DNA from: Parabacteroides sp. TM07-1AC
Lineage (GTDB): Bacteria > Bacteroidota > Bacteroidia > Bacteroidales > Tannerellaceae
DNA: 64,000 bases
Assembly (NCBI RefSeq): GCF_003480915.1
Contig: NZ_QUKD01000001.1
Coordinates: 434,001 to 498,000 of the forward strand
Direction: 5' to 3'
The notes beneath the pieces were generated by a model. That model was not told where the DNA came from. It worked only from the letters and a program-made list of their open reading frames with translations, and made no database searches. A program made the position numbers and the translations under genes. This document shows positions 53,089-61,816 of this stretch, piece after piece. The first letter of the stretch is position 1, and each line of letters opens with the position of its first letter.

Positions 53089-53697
53089 TTAATTAGTTCC
53101 ATCAAATGGATACATTGTAGCAACTGTCTCATTATTTATATCATTTCTACATATAACTTTCTTGATTGTCAAGAAAATTATTTTTACATCTAACCACAAA
53201 GAGAGATGATCAACATACCAAACATCTAACTTAAATTTCTCTGTCCAAGTAATACTATTTCGTCCATTTATTTGTGCCCATCCCGTAATACCTGGACGCA
53301 CATCATGGCGACGCGCTTGCTCTTTACTATAAAGAGGTAAATAATAAGTTCTCAAAGGCCTTGGTCCAATCAAAGCCATATCCCCTTTCAAAACATTAAC
53401 CAACTGAGGTAATTCGTCAATGGAAGTAGAGCGGACAAAGCGACCTACCTTAGTCAAACGCTCTGCATCCGGTAACAGATTTCCTGTAGCATCCCGTTCA
53501 TCCGTCATCGTTTTGAATTTAATTACTTTGAAAATTTTCTCATCCTTCCCCGGCCGTTCCTGAAAGAAAAACGCCCCTGCCCCCTTGTTAGCAAAGTGCA
53601 GCCAAAGGGTAATGATCAACAATATCGGCCAAATCACTGCCAATACACAAAAGACGATAATAAAATCGATCAGTCGTTTAAAGAAATGTTTGTACAT
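53089..53697 (-). CDS. Initiating sugar-phosphate transferase (PglC/WcaJ-type)
   Basis: The 202-aa monotopic membrane protein has an N-terminal membrane hairpin (LIDFIIVFCVLAVIWPILLIITLW), the catalytic FFFQERPGKDEKIFKVIKFKTM (Glu-Arg-Pro motif), VNVLKGDMALIGPRP and RPGITGWAQINGRNS. It attaches the first sugar phosphate to undecaprenyl phosphate. The short, PglC-sized form fits a bacillosamine-type or FucNAc-type first sugar. PglD-like and DegT enzymes lie downstream. Confidence 0.93.
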   Translation of the reverse strand: MYKHFFKRLIDFIIVFCVLAVIWPILLIITLWLHFANKGAGAFFFQERPGKDEKIFKVIKFKTMTDERDATGNLLPDAERLTKVGRFVRSTSIDELPQLVNVLKGDMALIGPRPLRTYYLPLYSKEQARRHDVRPGITGWAQINGRNSITWTEKFKLDVWYVDHLSLWLDVKIIFLTIKKVICRNDINNETVATMYPFDGTN

Positions 53698-53712
53698 ATT
53701 ATTTTAAATATT

Positions 53713-54051
53713 TCATTTTTGTCCCAACACCTGAGAACTCACCTCCGAACACATCAAAATGCGAATACGCGAATCGGCTAACCGACGGCGTTCCTCTTCC
53801 ACATCTTCTAGAGGAAAATATTCCGGGCAGAGATGTATGAAAGTTGCATAAATACGATCAAGCGTTTCAAGTGTCAGTGTGCCGTCCGGATGGTGGCGAT
53901 CCAGTTTTGAAAGGGTACGGCGGTCGATGTACAAACAGGCAGACAACTGCCTGAAAGATAACAATCCCCACCTTTTTTGTATCTGCCAGACTTCATCGGA
54001 AGCAACTATAATCCATTTATTAGAACCTACGCCGAAAAGTTGCCGGGACAT
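53713..54051 (-). CDS. Small HTH-like protein of the VirE cassette
   Basis: The 112-aa protein has RWGLLSFRQLSACLYIDRRTLSKLDRHHPDGTLTLETLDRIYA, a possible XRE-like HTH (about 28-75), and no known family that I recognise. Its codon use is as GC-rich as the divergent VirE gene and unlike the adjacent AT-rich EPS genes, so it belongs to the inserted cassette. A 20-bp palindrome lies in the shared upstream region, which could be its operator. Confidence 0.5.
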   Translation of the reverse strand: MSRQLFGVGSNKWIIVASDEVWQIQKRWGLLSFRQLSACLYIDRRTLSKLDRHHPDGTLTLETLDRIYATFIHLCPEYFPLEDVEEERRRLADSRIRILMCSEVSSQVLGQK

Positions 54052-54134
54052 CTCGCTTCCAATGAGGGCATCTCCCCCATGAAGCGACCCGAAAACAAAA
54101 TAAACCTTAATCTATGCTATTATATCTTACATTT

Positions 54135-54154
54135 GGTACATCCATCTATGTACC
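54135..54154. promoter_or_regulatory. 20-bp palindrome between HTH and VirE genes
   Basis: GGTACAT (54135-54141) and ATGTACC (54148-54154) form a 7-bp dyad with a 6-bp centre in the 208-bp divergent gap. It is an operator candidate for the HTH protein at 53713; no other feature was seen in the gap. Confidence 0.35.
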
Positions 54155-54259
54155 ACGCTAAAAAATAAGAACTATATCTTTAGCACTAGTATGAAAGAGC
54201 ATGTCTCTCATATTCAGTTTTCTCTGTTTTTATTAATTATTAAACAAACTGTTGTTTAT

Positions 54260-54358
54260 ATGACTCAAAATACGATTCCATTCCAGCCAAGCCGCTTCGC
54301 CTCCCTGCGGGCTACAACACCGGCTCCCGTTTCATGGAAAGCGATTGTCAATGAATAG
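54260..54358 (+). pseudogene. Severed N-terminus of the VirE gene, ended by amber codon
   Basis: An ATG at 54260 encodes MTQNTIPFQPSRFASLRAT and 13 further residues ending in SWKAIVNE, then TAG at 54356-54358. The same frame continues open for 678 codons. The SW-containing stretch aligns with LSWLDAFIKG in the paralogue at 16265, so the stop lies inside the conserved N-terminal domain rather than in a leader. Confidence 0.7.
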
Positions 54359-54376
54359 ACTGGCGCACTTCATAAA

Positions 54377-56392
54377 GTGCAAACTGAACTGTACCGACAG
54401 ACAATCGCCCGCTTGCACCAAGCGGAACAGGACGGCGACAATCAGCTTCTCCCCAAGTTGAAGGCAGAAAAAGACCGAATCAAACAAGACCAGCCGGCCT
54501 TCGTCGCCTCGGTCGCGCTCACAGGCGGACGTACCTCCAAACACACCATCGGCTATTCCGGATTCATCATGGTCGACATCGATGGCATTCCTCCCGGGCA
54601 GTTCGCCGAGACACTTGCCCGTGTCAAGGACGATGCGCATACCTTCCTGGCCCACACCACGATCTCCGGCTCCGGTATCCGGGTGTTCGCACGGATGGAT
54701 GGTAGCATTACAAAACAGAATTTCCCGCTGGCCTGGAAGCATGTCAACGAACATTATGCCCGGCTGACCGGTATCGAATATGACTGCAAATGCAAAAACG
54801 CGACCCGTATGTCCGTCATCTGTTATGATCCCGATACTTTCTATCAGCCCGACGCGCTCTGTTTCCCGCTGCCGGACGATAAAAGCGGCAAGCCGACAGG
54901 CAAAAAGGAAAAACGCGGCCGCAAGCCTTCCATTCAGCGGGCAGCACCGACCGTGCGCCGCCTTGTCGAACAGGAAGGCATTGCCTACGAGGCACATAGT
55001 CACAACAACTACATCTGCCGCTGTCTCTACTGGATGAACCGGTTCGGCATACCGGAACAGGAGGCTACGGCATGGGCACTCGATACGTTTGCCGACTATG
55101 ATGCGACTGCCATCCGCTCCACAGCAAAAAGCTGCTACGCTCTGACGGCCGAACATGCTACACAAAAGCTCCGGCAGTTTGAACAGGCGGCTTCCGGCGA
55201 AGTCCGCACCCGAAGTTATGCCTCGGTCGAAGAGATGGAACATTTCATCGACGGCTACATGGAAATCCGCCGCAACCGGCTCACCCAACAGGCGGAAGTA
55301 CGACTGCAAGGCAGTGAAGAGTGGCAACGCATGACCGACACCATCGAAAACTCCCTGTGGCGTGCCATGCAGAAGGAAGGGGTCAACGCAGACCTCTCCC
55401 GCTTGCGCACGCTGTTGACCAGCGACTTCGTACCCGAATACCATCCGCTTGCGGACTATCTCAATGCCCTCCCGCCCTGGGACGGCACGAGCGACCCGAT
55501 CGGTCAATTGGCTGCGATGGTACATACAACGGACAACACGCCTGAAAAATTCGCCTCCTACTTCCGCCGCTGGCTCGTGGGCATGCTGGCGGGTGCACTG
55601 GACGAACGGACAGTCAACCATGTCATCTTCGTGTTGATCGGCCGCCAGGGAAGTTATAAAACTTCTTTCATGCAAAACTTGCTGCCACCCAGCCTCCGAC
55701 GTTACTTCACGACGAAGACCAACAGCCAGCGGCTCGGTAAGGACGACCTGCTGACCCTCTCGGAGTTCCTCCTGGTTAATTTCGAAGAGATCGACACCAT
55801 GCGCCCGGCGGAGCTGAACCAGCTCAAGGCGATGACCACCGCTCTCTACATCGACGAACGACTTCCCTATGGCCGCAACAAAGTACGCCTGCCGCACGTC
55901 GCCTCTTTCTGCGCCACCGGCAACAATCCGCTCTTCCTTACCGACGATACCGGCAATCGCCGTTGGCTCGTTTTTGAAGTGACGGACATCGACAACCCGT
56001 GGGAACACCCGATCGACCACGATGCCGTCTACGCACAAGCAAAATCCTTGCTCGACAACGGTTTCCGCTATTGGTTTCAAGGCGAAGAGATCGACGAACT
56101 CAACCGACGCAACCGGCGTTTCGAGACGCCCAACCCTGCCCGTGAGCTGATCCTCGCCTTTTACCGCAAACCCTACGGATTGGAAAGGGGACGTTACATC
56201 ACCGCCAGCCAGATTGTGGCCCGCTTCGGTAATAGTATTCGCTTGACACCCGGACAAGTAGGACGTATCTTGAAAGATTTGGGATTTGCGCGTCTGCATA
56301 CTCGCAACGGCAACTTCTGGCTGGTCGTCGAGCGAACCACAGACGAAATCGCTACCATCCTGCCGGAAGCGCAAGAAGAAGACCCTGACTAG
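54377..56392 (+). CDS. VirE-type primase/helicase-like protein, probably N-terminally truncated
   Basis: The 671 residues from a GTG at 54377 cover most of a BT4734/VirE-N domain (HTIGYSGFIMVDIDGIP, SGSGIRVFARMDGS) and a PriCT-like helical part. A C-terminal VirE/D5-like ATPase follows, with Walker A GRQGSYKTS, LVNFEEIDTM (Walker B) and FCATGNNPLFLTDDTGNRRW. The natural start seems to be at 54260, cut off by an amber codon. Unlike the 16265 paralogue it ends in VirE rather than DUF3987. It runs opposite to the EPS genes and has higher GC. It is perhaps a pseudogene, or is translated from the GTG. Confidence 0.75.
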   Translation: MQTELYRQTIARLHQAEQDGDNQLLPKLKAEKDRIKQDQPAFVASVALTGGRTSKHTIGYSGFIMVDIDGIPPGQFAETLARVKDDAHTFLAHTTISGSGIRVFARMDGSITKQNFPLAWKHVNEHYARLTGIEYDCKCKNATRMSVICYDPDTFYQPDALCFPLPDDKSGKPTGKKEKRGRKPSIQRAAPTVRRLVEQEGIAYEAHSHNNYICRCLYWMNRFGIPEQEATAWALDTFADYDATAIRSTAKSCYALTAEHATQKLRQFEQAASGEVRTRSYASVEEMEHFIDGYMEIRRNRLTQQAEVRLQGSEEWQRMTDTIENSLWRAMQKEGVNADLSRLRTLLTSDFVPEYHPLADYLNALPPWDGTSDPIGQLAAMVHTTDNTPEKFASYFRRWLVGMLAGALDERTVNHVIFVLIGRQGSYKTSFMQNLLPPSLRRYFTTKTNSQRLGKDDLLTLSEFLLVNFEEIDTMRPAELNQLKAMTTALYIDERLPYGRNKVRLPHVASFCATGNNPLFLTDDTGNRRWLVFEVTDIDNPWEHPIDHDAVYAQAKSLLDNGFRYWFQGEEIDELNRRNRRFETPNPARELILAFYRKPYGLERGRYITASQIVARFGNSIRLTPGQVGRILKDLGFARLHTRNGNFWLVVERTTDEIATILPEAQEEDPD

Positions 56393-56461
56393 GATTAACC
56401 TCTGTTCGTTGTGACGGGTGTGAAGAATATTACCCCCTTTTTGTAAACTATGCGAGAAAAT

Positions 56462-56505
56462 AAATAAAATACGCCCTCCCTTTAAAGGCACCCCGTATTT
56501 TATTT
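56462..56505 (+). terminator. Hairpin after the VirE gene
   Basis: AAATAAAATACG (56462-56473) pairs with CGTATTTTATTT (56494-56505), a 12-bp stem with a 20-nt loop, 69 bp after the VirE stop. It is A/T-rich, so of moderate strength. Confidence 0.5.
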
Positions 56506-56583
56506 GTATTCCCAAAAAGTTTACAAAACGGCACTCACAGTCTTCACACCTGTCACACCACCCAATCATAAATCTATCCATCA

Positions 56584-56619
56584 TCAACTGTCAATTGTCA
56601 ACTATCAACTGTCAACTAT
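56584..56619. repeat. CTGTCAA-type short repeat (locus 4)
   Basis: Tandem TCAACTGTCAATTGTCAACT and then ATCAACTGTCAACTAT directly precede the ATG of the DUF4248 gene at 56621. Confidence 0.75.
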
Positions 56620-56620
56620 C

Positions 56621-56842
56621 ATGAAGTCTTATCCCCTCAAAAAATCAACCCTCGCCTGCCTCTACTTTCCGAAGCTGGCCCCTCACCAGGCATGTAATCG
56701 CCTGCGTCGTTGGATTATCCGTTGTAAACAACTGCATGAGGAATTGCTCCAATGCGGCTATTCTCCTTGCCAACGTGTTTTTACGCCCCGACAGGTCCGG
56801 CTCATTGTCCGGTACCTGGGGGAACCGGGAGAGCGTTTTTAA
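56621..56842 (+). CDS. DUF4248 small protein (cassette 2)
   Basis: The 73-aa protein starts MKSYPLKKSTLACLYFPKLAP and ends FTPRQVRLIVRYLGEPGERF, matching DUF4248 and the paralogue at 16005. It is basic and Cys-containing. The start lies immediately after a CTGTCAA repeat array, so the array forms its 5' untranslated region. It stands between VirE and HU-like genes. Confidence 0.78.
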   Translation: MKSYPLKKSTLACLYFPKLAPHQACNRLRRWIIRCKQLHEELLQCGYSPCQRVFTPRQVRLIVRYLGEPGERF

Positions 56843-56878
56843 CCGAATGTACCTTCAGAGGATAAAGCAACATTCCCT

Positions 56879-56946
56879 ATCGTAAGAATCTTACGTTGCC
56901 CATCGTTAAGTGCTTACAATGCCTATTGTTAGGGTCTTACGATAGG
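56879..56946. repeat. Three 23-bp iteron-like repeats with inner dyads
   Basis: Units start at 56879, 56902 and 56925, exactly 23 bp apart, with consensus ATYGTWAG-nnn-CTTACnnTGCC. Each contains a GTAAG/CTTAC dyad. They lie in the 220-bp gap between the DUF4248 and HU-like genes. No ORF was seen in the gap. Confidence 0.6.
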
Positions 56947-57062
56947 CAGTGTAAAAAATTATCGCTGGGCCTCACCGTCCGCATCATCCGGCATCACTCG
57001 CGTTTGCCCACTGTCGTACATTTGCATTGTAAACATTGTTCAACCATTAAAATTTAAAGCGT

Positions 57063-57527
57063 ATGCCACAAGCATTTCTGATCCGCAAGTATCGCGTTCC
57101 GGGTGAAGAACCACGGAAAGAAGTTTTTAAACCTGCGCCCTTTTATTATGGGACACTCTCGACTGCCGATGCCGCCGAGCAGATTGCCGAAGAATCGTCC
57201 CTCACTAAAGGGGATGTATTGAATGTCCTGGATCGTTACCAGCGCTATGTCATCGTCAACCTCCAAAAGGGGTACAAGGTGGAACTGCTCGGATTCGGCA
57301 CCGTCTACAACCGTTTCGTCACAGGAAAAGGCGTTGAAAAGGCCGAAGAGGCGAAAGCCACCCAAATCCGGAGCATCATTCCCGGTTTTACTCCTTCGTT
57401 CACGCGCATCAACGGCAGCCGCCGCTACTCGCTCCTGGGCGAAAAAACATCCCTGGTGAAAGTAAACATCAATGGTGCGCAAGTACCGGAAGAAGATGAT
57501 GAAGACGACAGACCGGTAATCGAATAG
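57063..57527 (+). CDS. HU/IHF-like DNA-binding protein (cassette 2)
   Basis: The 154-aa protein has an N-terminal stretch MPQAFLIRKYRVPGEEPRKE and an HU-like core (TADAAEQIAEESSLTKGDVLNVLDRYQRYVIVNLQKG, VELLGFGTVYNRF). The tail EEDDEDDRPVIE is shared with the HU-like protein at 14157. It precedes smalltalk and amidase genes, the usual Bacteroidales order. Binding to the 23-bp repeats just upstream is an obvious hypothesis. Confidence 0.82.
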   Translation: MPQAFLIRKYRVPGEEPRKEVFKPAPFYYGTLSTADAAEQIAEESSLTKGDVLNVLDRYQRYVIVNLQKGYKVELLGFGTVYNRFVTGKGVEKAEEAKATQIRSIIPGFTPSFTRINGSRRYSLLGEKTSLVKVNINGAQVPEEDDEDDRPVIE

Positions 57528-57590
57528 AACCGGTCCCACCGTCATCTGATTGAATCCATACATTTACAAACCTATTAAATTTACAAACCT

Positions 57591-57722
57591 ATGCAACAAA
57601 CCATCGAAACCAATCCGGCACCGGAAAACCCCAAGCGCAAAATCTGGGGCATTGTGTTAAAGGTGATCGCCACCGTAGTAGCCACCCTTTTAGGAGCCTT
57701 GGGACTCCAGTCGTGCATGTAG
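57591..57722 (+). CDS. Smalltalk family protein
   Basis: The 43-aa protein ends in IWGIVLKVIATVVATLLGAL, then GLQSCM. The hydrophobic helix followed by GALGLxSCM is the signature of the smalltalk family, tiny Bacteroidales proteins encoded beside HU-like and amidase genes. The SC motif could be a lipobox-like end. It lies 63 bp after the HU-like gene and 2 bp before the amidase ATG. The function is unknown. Confidence 0.85.
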   Translation: MQQTIETNPAPENPKRKIWGIVLKVIATVVATLLGALGLQSCM

Positions 57723-57724
57723 CC

Positions 57725-58198
57725 ATGGTTCCCATCTGCGAAACCGTCCTGCAGGGCGAGATCGAACTCATGCGCCATGCTACGGAAAGTGTCCGTTTTA
57801 TCGTGGTCCACTGTTCCGCCACCCGTTGCAACCGGCCTTATACCGCCGAACAGCTGGAACACGACCACCGGAGCAAAGGTTTTCGCACGACCGGTTACCA
57901 TTTTTACATCCGCACTGACGGAACTACCACCCACCCTCGCCTGCTTGGCGAGGTGGGTGCCCATGTAAAGGGTTTGAACCATTGCTCGATCGGTATTTGT
58001 TACGAGGGCGGACTTGATCCCGATGGGAATCCTGCCGATACCCGTACGCCCCGCCAGCGCGAACGGCTGGAAGAGTTGCTGACGATTCTCCGACGGCTCT
58101 ATCCCGGAGCGCTTATTACCGGACATAACCGCCTCAATCCGCGACCACCCAAGGCGTGTCCTTGTTTTGATGCTGAGTGGGAGTATCGGGGGATTTGA
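57725..58198 (+). CDS. N-acetylmuramoyl-L-alanine amidase (T7 lysozyme-like)
   Basis: The 157-aa zinc amidase has RFIVVHCSATRCNRPYTAEQL (first His ligand), GYHFYIRTDG, NHCSIGICYEGG and a C-terminal GHNRLNPRPPKACPCFDAEW (second His and the Cys ligand). It cuts the amide between MurNAc and L-Ala. There is no signal peptide, as in phage endolysins. An alternative start at 57770 (MRHATESVRF) would fit the domain edge. It pairs with smalltalk. Confidence 0.88.
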   Translation: MVPICETVLQGEIELMRHATESVRFIVVHCSATRCNRPYTAEQLEHDHRSKGFRTTGYHFYIRTDGTTTHPRLLGEVGAHVKGLNHCSIGICYEGGLDPDGNPADTRTPRQRERLEELLTILRRLYPGALITGHNRLNPRPPKACPCFDAEWEYRGI

Positions 58199-58337
58199 GG
58201 GTTTCTTTTGGGCACGCAGACGATAGGGAAACTGATAAAATAGATTCTGTTGTTTGCGTGCTAAATTTTGCAAAATAGTTTCTGTCTTCTTGTAGCAAAA
58301 CGTTCCATGGATTTTCTTGCAAATTATTTACTTACCA

Positions 58338-59480
58338 TTAATCTAAAAAGCTCTTATAATATTCCACATAAGCTTTTAAAACCATTTTGTGATCGAAATG
58401 CTCTAAGATGTATTGTCTACATTGCAATTTTATTGAATTAAAGAGTTCCATGTCATTCAATAATTTAATCATACAACCATAAAGAGAAACTTTGTCTTGA
58501 GGTTCACATAACAGACCATTGATGCCTTGTGAAACAACATTCTTACAACCAACAATATTAGAGGCTATAACCGGAACACCAAGAGAATTTGCTTCAACCA
58601 AGACCTGGCCAAAACCTTCACGATATGAAGAAAGTACAAGTATCTTAGAGGCCTTTATAAAAGGCCTTACATCCGACTGTTTACCACACTCTATAATATA
58701 ATTGGATTCTTTAATCAATTGCTCTGTACTAGCAGATAATGCATCTAGCTTTTCTTCACGACCACCAACCAACAATAATTTAATAGGCAAACTTTCTTCA
58801 TGCAGCCGAACAACTACATCCACCAACTCTTCCACACCTTTATCACGAACCATGCGGCCAATAAAGAGACAAGCCAGATCATCTTCCTTTATACCATATT
58901 GAAACTTTACAGCAGACTCATCAACTATTTCAGAATTGAATCGCTCTGTATCTACACCATTGGCACTACCATACATTATGACCTTTGACTTCTCCAAAGA
59001 GCAAATACTATCTTCGGCAAGTTGTTCTCTAACTCCCTGGCTTACGCAAATCACCTTGTTTGCACAGAAGCACGAAATCCTCTCCATTACCATCAATAAC
59101 TTGCGTTTATTGCCTTCGCAGCCTTGGTATCGCAAACCATGGCACATATAAATACGCACTGGACGAAATGTCAACCATGCTGCAATCATCGCCAATAACG
59201 AAGCTTTAGGCGTATTTGCATGAACTACAAAAGGACGTTCAATAATAAGTAACCATATCCATTTAAATAATGACAATAAATCATTATAGATTGATATATC
59301 CCGCTTCATGGTCAAAGTTTTATATCTAATACCTTCTTGCTCTGCAAATGGTATCAATTCCTTGTCAAGTGAAGATACAACACATACATCATATATTTCT
59401 CTCAGAGCCTTACATTGCCCTCTAAAAAAGCCCAGTGTCGTAGGGACAGTTGTTGTTATAAAGAATTTTCTCTTAATCAT
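58338..59480 (-). CDS. Glycosyltransferase family 4
   Basis: The 380-aa GT-B enzyme has an N-terminal FFITTTVPTTLGFFRGQCKAL and a C-terminal nucleotide-sugar site, LFIGRMVRDKGVEELVDVV then LVLSSYREGFGQVLVEANSLGVPVIAS (EX7E-type). The ATG at 59480 was chosen for the standard N-terminus. The DNA is AT-rich, like the other glycosyltransferase genes here. It is the last sugar gene before the inserted cassette. Donor and acceptor are unknown. Confidence 0.9.
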   Translation of the reverse strand: MIKRKFFITTTVPTTLGFFRGQCKALREIYDVCVVSSLDKELIPFAEQEGIRYKTLTMKRDISIYNDLLSLFKWIWLLIIERPFVVHANTPKASLLAMIAAWLTFRPVRIYMCHGLRYQGCEGNKRKLLMVMERISCFCANKVICVSQGVREQLAEDSICSLEKSKVIMYGSANGVDTERFNSEIVDESAVKFQYGIKEDDLACLFIGRMVRDKGVEELVDVVVRLHEESLPIKLLLVGGREEKLDALSASTEQLIKESNYIIECGKQSDVRPFIKASKILVLSSYREGFGQVLVEANSLGVPVIASNIVGCKNVVSQGINGLLCEPQDKVSLYGCMIKLLNDMELFNSIKLQCRQYILEHFDHKMVLKAYVEYYKSFLD

Positions 59481-59515
59481 AGTTTTTAGCATATAATGCA
59501 ACAATAAATAATCTT

Positions 59516-60814
59516 CTACCGAGTAATTATTTCTTCAAAAACCCTTTTTAATTGTCCCTGTATCACTCCTCTATTATGATATATCTTACCACAAGTGTAG
59601 GCTTTTTCTGCATACTTTTGTATAAGTGAAGGTGTTTCACATATTTCATTGAGAAGAGGTAATATTTCATTATAACTAGATAAACAAAATGCTGCATCTT
59701 TTTCTTTCAGATATTGATATCCTGTATGTTTTTCCCAACAAATAGCAAGTATTGCACAAGATGAAGCCATTAAGTCTATAATTTTAGTTGAAAAAGAAAC
59801 ACGCGTTAACAACCTATTTTTCTTATCCATTGATTCTACATGTAAAGCGATATCTGCTTTATGGTATATCTCTATAAGTTCAGCGGGAGTCACCTTACCT
59901 CTTACATAAATAAAACAATCTTCAGAAAGAGCTTTTTTTTGCTCTTTTGTCAATAGTTCTGTTGTATAAACATCAAGCACAATCCGGATCTCATTTTTAT
60001 TAATTTCTTTAAGTGCTTTTCCTATCTCTGCAAGAGATTTCCACCGATTACAATAGAGTCTTCCTGCATATACCATCCGAATAGGTTTTCCTACTTTCTT
60101 CGGACTAAAGGAATCTTTAAATATCCAACACTTATAAAGTGTTTCCGTTTCAATACCATACTCATTTTTATACTCTTCCGCCTGATCACTCGAAAACATC
60201 AGATAATGCGAATAAATTGAAACATGTTTTTTAAACAAGCAATGAACAAAAGACTTTCTCATCCAATATAGAGGAGAATAACTAATTCCATTCAAAGAAG
60301 CTTCATCATCCGCAGTGAATGCAACAAAAGGTGCATTTGTCATTTCAGATACTAATTTTTCCAATCTCATCAACTTGGGAGTTATATATCTTGGACAAAA
60401 TACCACATCAGGATTAAAGTCTTTCACAAAAGTATTCAAGTCCTCCTTATTATATCTGCCTGTACACCAAATAAAATCACGAAGTATCATTACTAGCGTA
60501 TGAAAAAAGATTGATACTTTCTTCATAAACCCATAAATTCCCTTACGCTGAGCATTTTGTTTTAAATAGTGAATTTGTTCTACATCTGTTTTTTTCTTAA
60601 TGCTACCACCAGCTTTTTTTCCACCCAATAGAGATTTCCCCATCTGACCATCCGTAATTTGAAAATAGCGATTACAGATTGAATTAACAGGTTCTCCTGG
60701 ACTACAATAAATCTGAGCAAATTCGGCATCAAAACCTGTAAACCAATTGGTCAATACACCATTGCCATACACATAATCATTCCATTCTTCGTCTGTTATC
60801 AGTAGTATCTTCAT
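59516..60814 (-). CDS. Putative glycosyltransferase (GT-B type)
   Basis: The 432-aa protein starts MKILLITDEEWNDYVYGNGVLTNW-like and has a C-terminal half with IRMVYAGRLYCNRWKSLAEIGKAL and VRGKVTPAELIEIYHKADIALHVES, the pattern of GT4-like enzymes. It is divergent from typical family members. A TTG six bases upstream is possible, but the ATG at 60814 is preferred. It lies 13 bp downstream of the GT2 gene. Confidence 0.75.
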   Translation of the reverse strand: MKILLITDEEWNDYVYGNGVLTNWFTGFDAEFAQIYCSPGEPVNSICNRYFQITDGQMGKSLLGGKKAGGSIKKKTDVEQIHYLKQNAQRKGIYGFMKKVSIFFHTLVMILRDFIWCTGRYNKEDLNTFVKDFNPDVVFCPRYITPKLMRLEKLVSEMTNAPFVAFTADDEASLNGISYSPLYWMRKSFVHCLFKKHVSIYSHYLMFSSDQAEEYKNEYGIETETLYKCWIFKDSFSPKKVGKPIRMVYAGRLYCNRWKSLAEIGKALKEINKNEIRIVLDVYTTELLTKEQKKALSEDCFIYVRGKVTPAELIEIYHKADIALHVESMDKKNRLLTRVSFSTKIIDLMASSCAILAICWEKHTGYQYLKEKDAAFCLSSYNEILPLLNEICETPSLIQKYAEKAYTCGKIYHNRGVIQGQLKRVFEEIITR

Positions 60815-60827
60815 CTTCAATTTTTAT

Positions 60828-61778
60828 TTATAGATTATGGGCTCTTCCTAAAAACATAAATAAGAATCTAAAAAAATATGGATAAATACGGAACATAGAG
60901 AGTATAAAACGATGTAATAATGGGACTTTTGAACAATTTATAGCTGCATTAACATGAAGCTGAAAGTATTTTAATAAAACAGGAAGTTCTGTTTTTTTCA
61001 CATTACCATACGCATAATTCAGCATTAACGGTAAACAAAAACGCCATTTAGAAAGGTCCGTCAATAATTTTTCTCTTTCATTTTCAAAAAAAGCAATACG
61101 TTCTTCATAAGCGCTAATGAAATCTAATTTGAGAACCTTTTTTTGGTTAGCCATGATACTCTCTGAATTTTTATAATAATAATAATAAGGTGTATTCACA
61201 TATAAAATACGACTACTCCTATAATATAATTTCCAAGTCGTAGCATCATCTTCATTAACCTTACCTATAGGCATTCTAATTCCTTTCCACAATTCACTAC
61301 GATATAATTTCCCCCACACAATAATCTTCTGAACACTACTGCAAAATATAGAGTGATTATCAAAACGACGAACAGAAGTTTCTTTTTTAATAGAAGGAAA
61401 AACATCTTCTCTCCCCCTTAAAAAAGAAAATTGTACAATATCTGCATTTTCTTTCTCTGCTAATAGTAAAGTATCTTGAAGTGTATCAGAATGAATAAAA
61501 TCATCACTATCCAAAAAAGTTACATAATCACCAGACAAGTACTCTAGCCCTACATTGCGTGCAGATGACAATCCTCCGTTCTCTTTGTGAATCACTCTAA
61601 TACGTCCATCAGCTTTAGCATAGTTATCACAAATAATAGGACACTTATCAGGTGAACCATCATCAACAAGAATTAATTCCCAATTTGAATAAGTTTGAGC
61701 TAATACACTATTTATACAACGATATATATATTTTTCTACTTTATAGACTGGAACTATAATTGTAATTTTGGACTGCAT
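60828..61778 (-). CDS. Glycosyltransferase family 2
   Basis: The 316-aa GT-A enzyme has ITIIVPVYKVEKYIYRCINSVLAQTYSNWELILVDDGSPD, ENGGLSSARNVGLEYLSGDYVTFLDSDDFI (DxD-like) and KVNEDDATTWKLYY (catalytic ED). It transfers one sugar of the repeat unit in the cytosol. The DNA is AT-rich. Confidence 0.93.
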   Translation of the reverse strand: MQSKITIIVPVYKVEKYIYRCINSVLAQTYSNWELILVDDGSPDKCPIICDNYAKADGRIRVIHKENGGLSSARNVGLEYLSGDYVTFLDSDDFIHSDTLQDTLLLAEKENADIVQFSFLRGREDVFPSIKKETSVRRFDNHSIFCSSVQKIIVWGKLYRSELWKGIRMPIGKVNEDDATTWKLYYRSSRILYVNTPYYYYYKNSESIMANQKKVLKLDFISAYEERIAFFENEREKLLTDLSKWRFCLPLMLNYAYGNVKKTELPVLLKYFQLHVNAAINCSKVPLLHRFILSMFRIYPYFFRFLFMFLGRAHNL

Positions 61779-61816
61779 ATATTAAGTTTTATATGATTTT
61801 TCCCATTTTTATTTTA

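Noticed and set aside
54356..54358. Genome-wide or phage-type TAG recoding
   Set aside because: Other genes end normally with TAG, no suppressor tRNA gene was recognised, and only one in-frame TAG is present; a point mutation is simpler.
54332..56587. 751-codon open frame on the minus strand
   Set aside because: It lies opposite the VirE gene, whose translation carries clear domain motifs; the antisense product has no recognisable family and arises from high GC.
53713..58198. Complete prophage
   Set aside because: No integrase, terminase, capsid or tail genes were found; only replication-like, HU-like and lysis-like parts are present.
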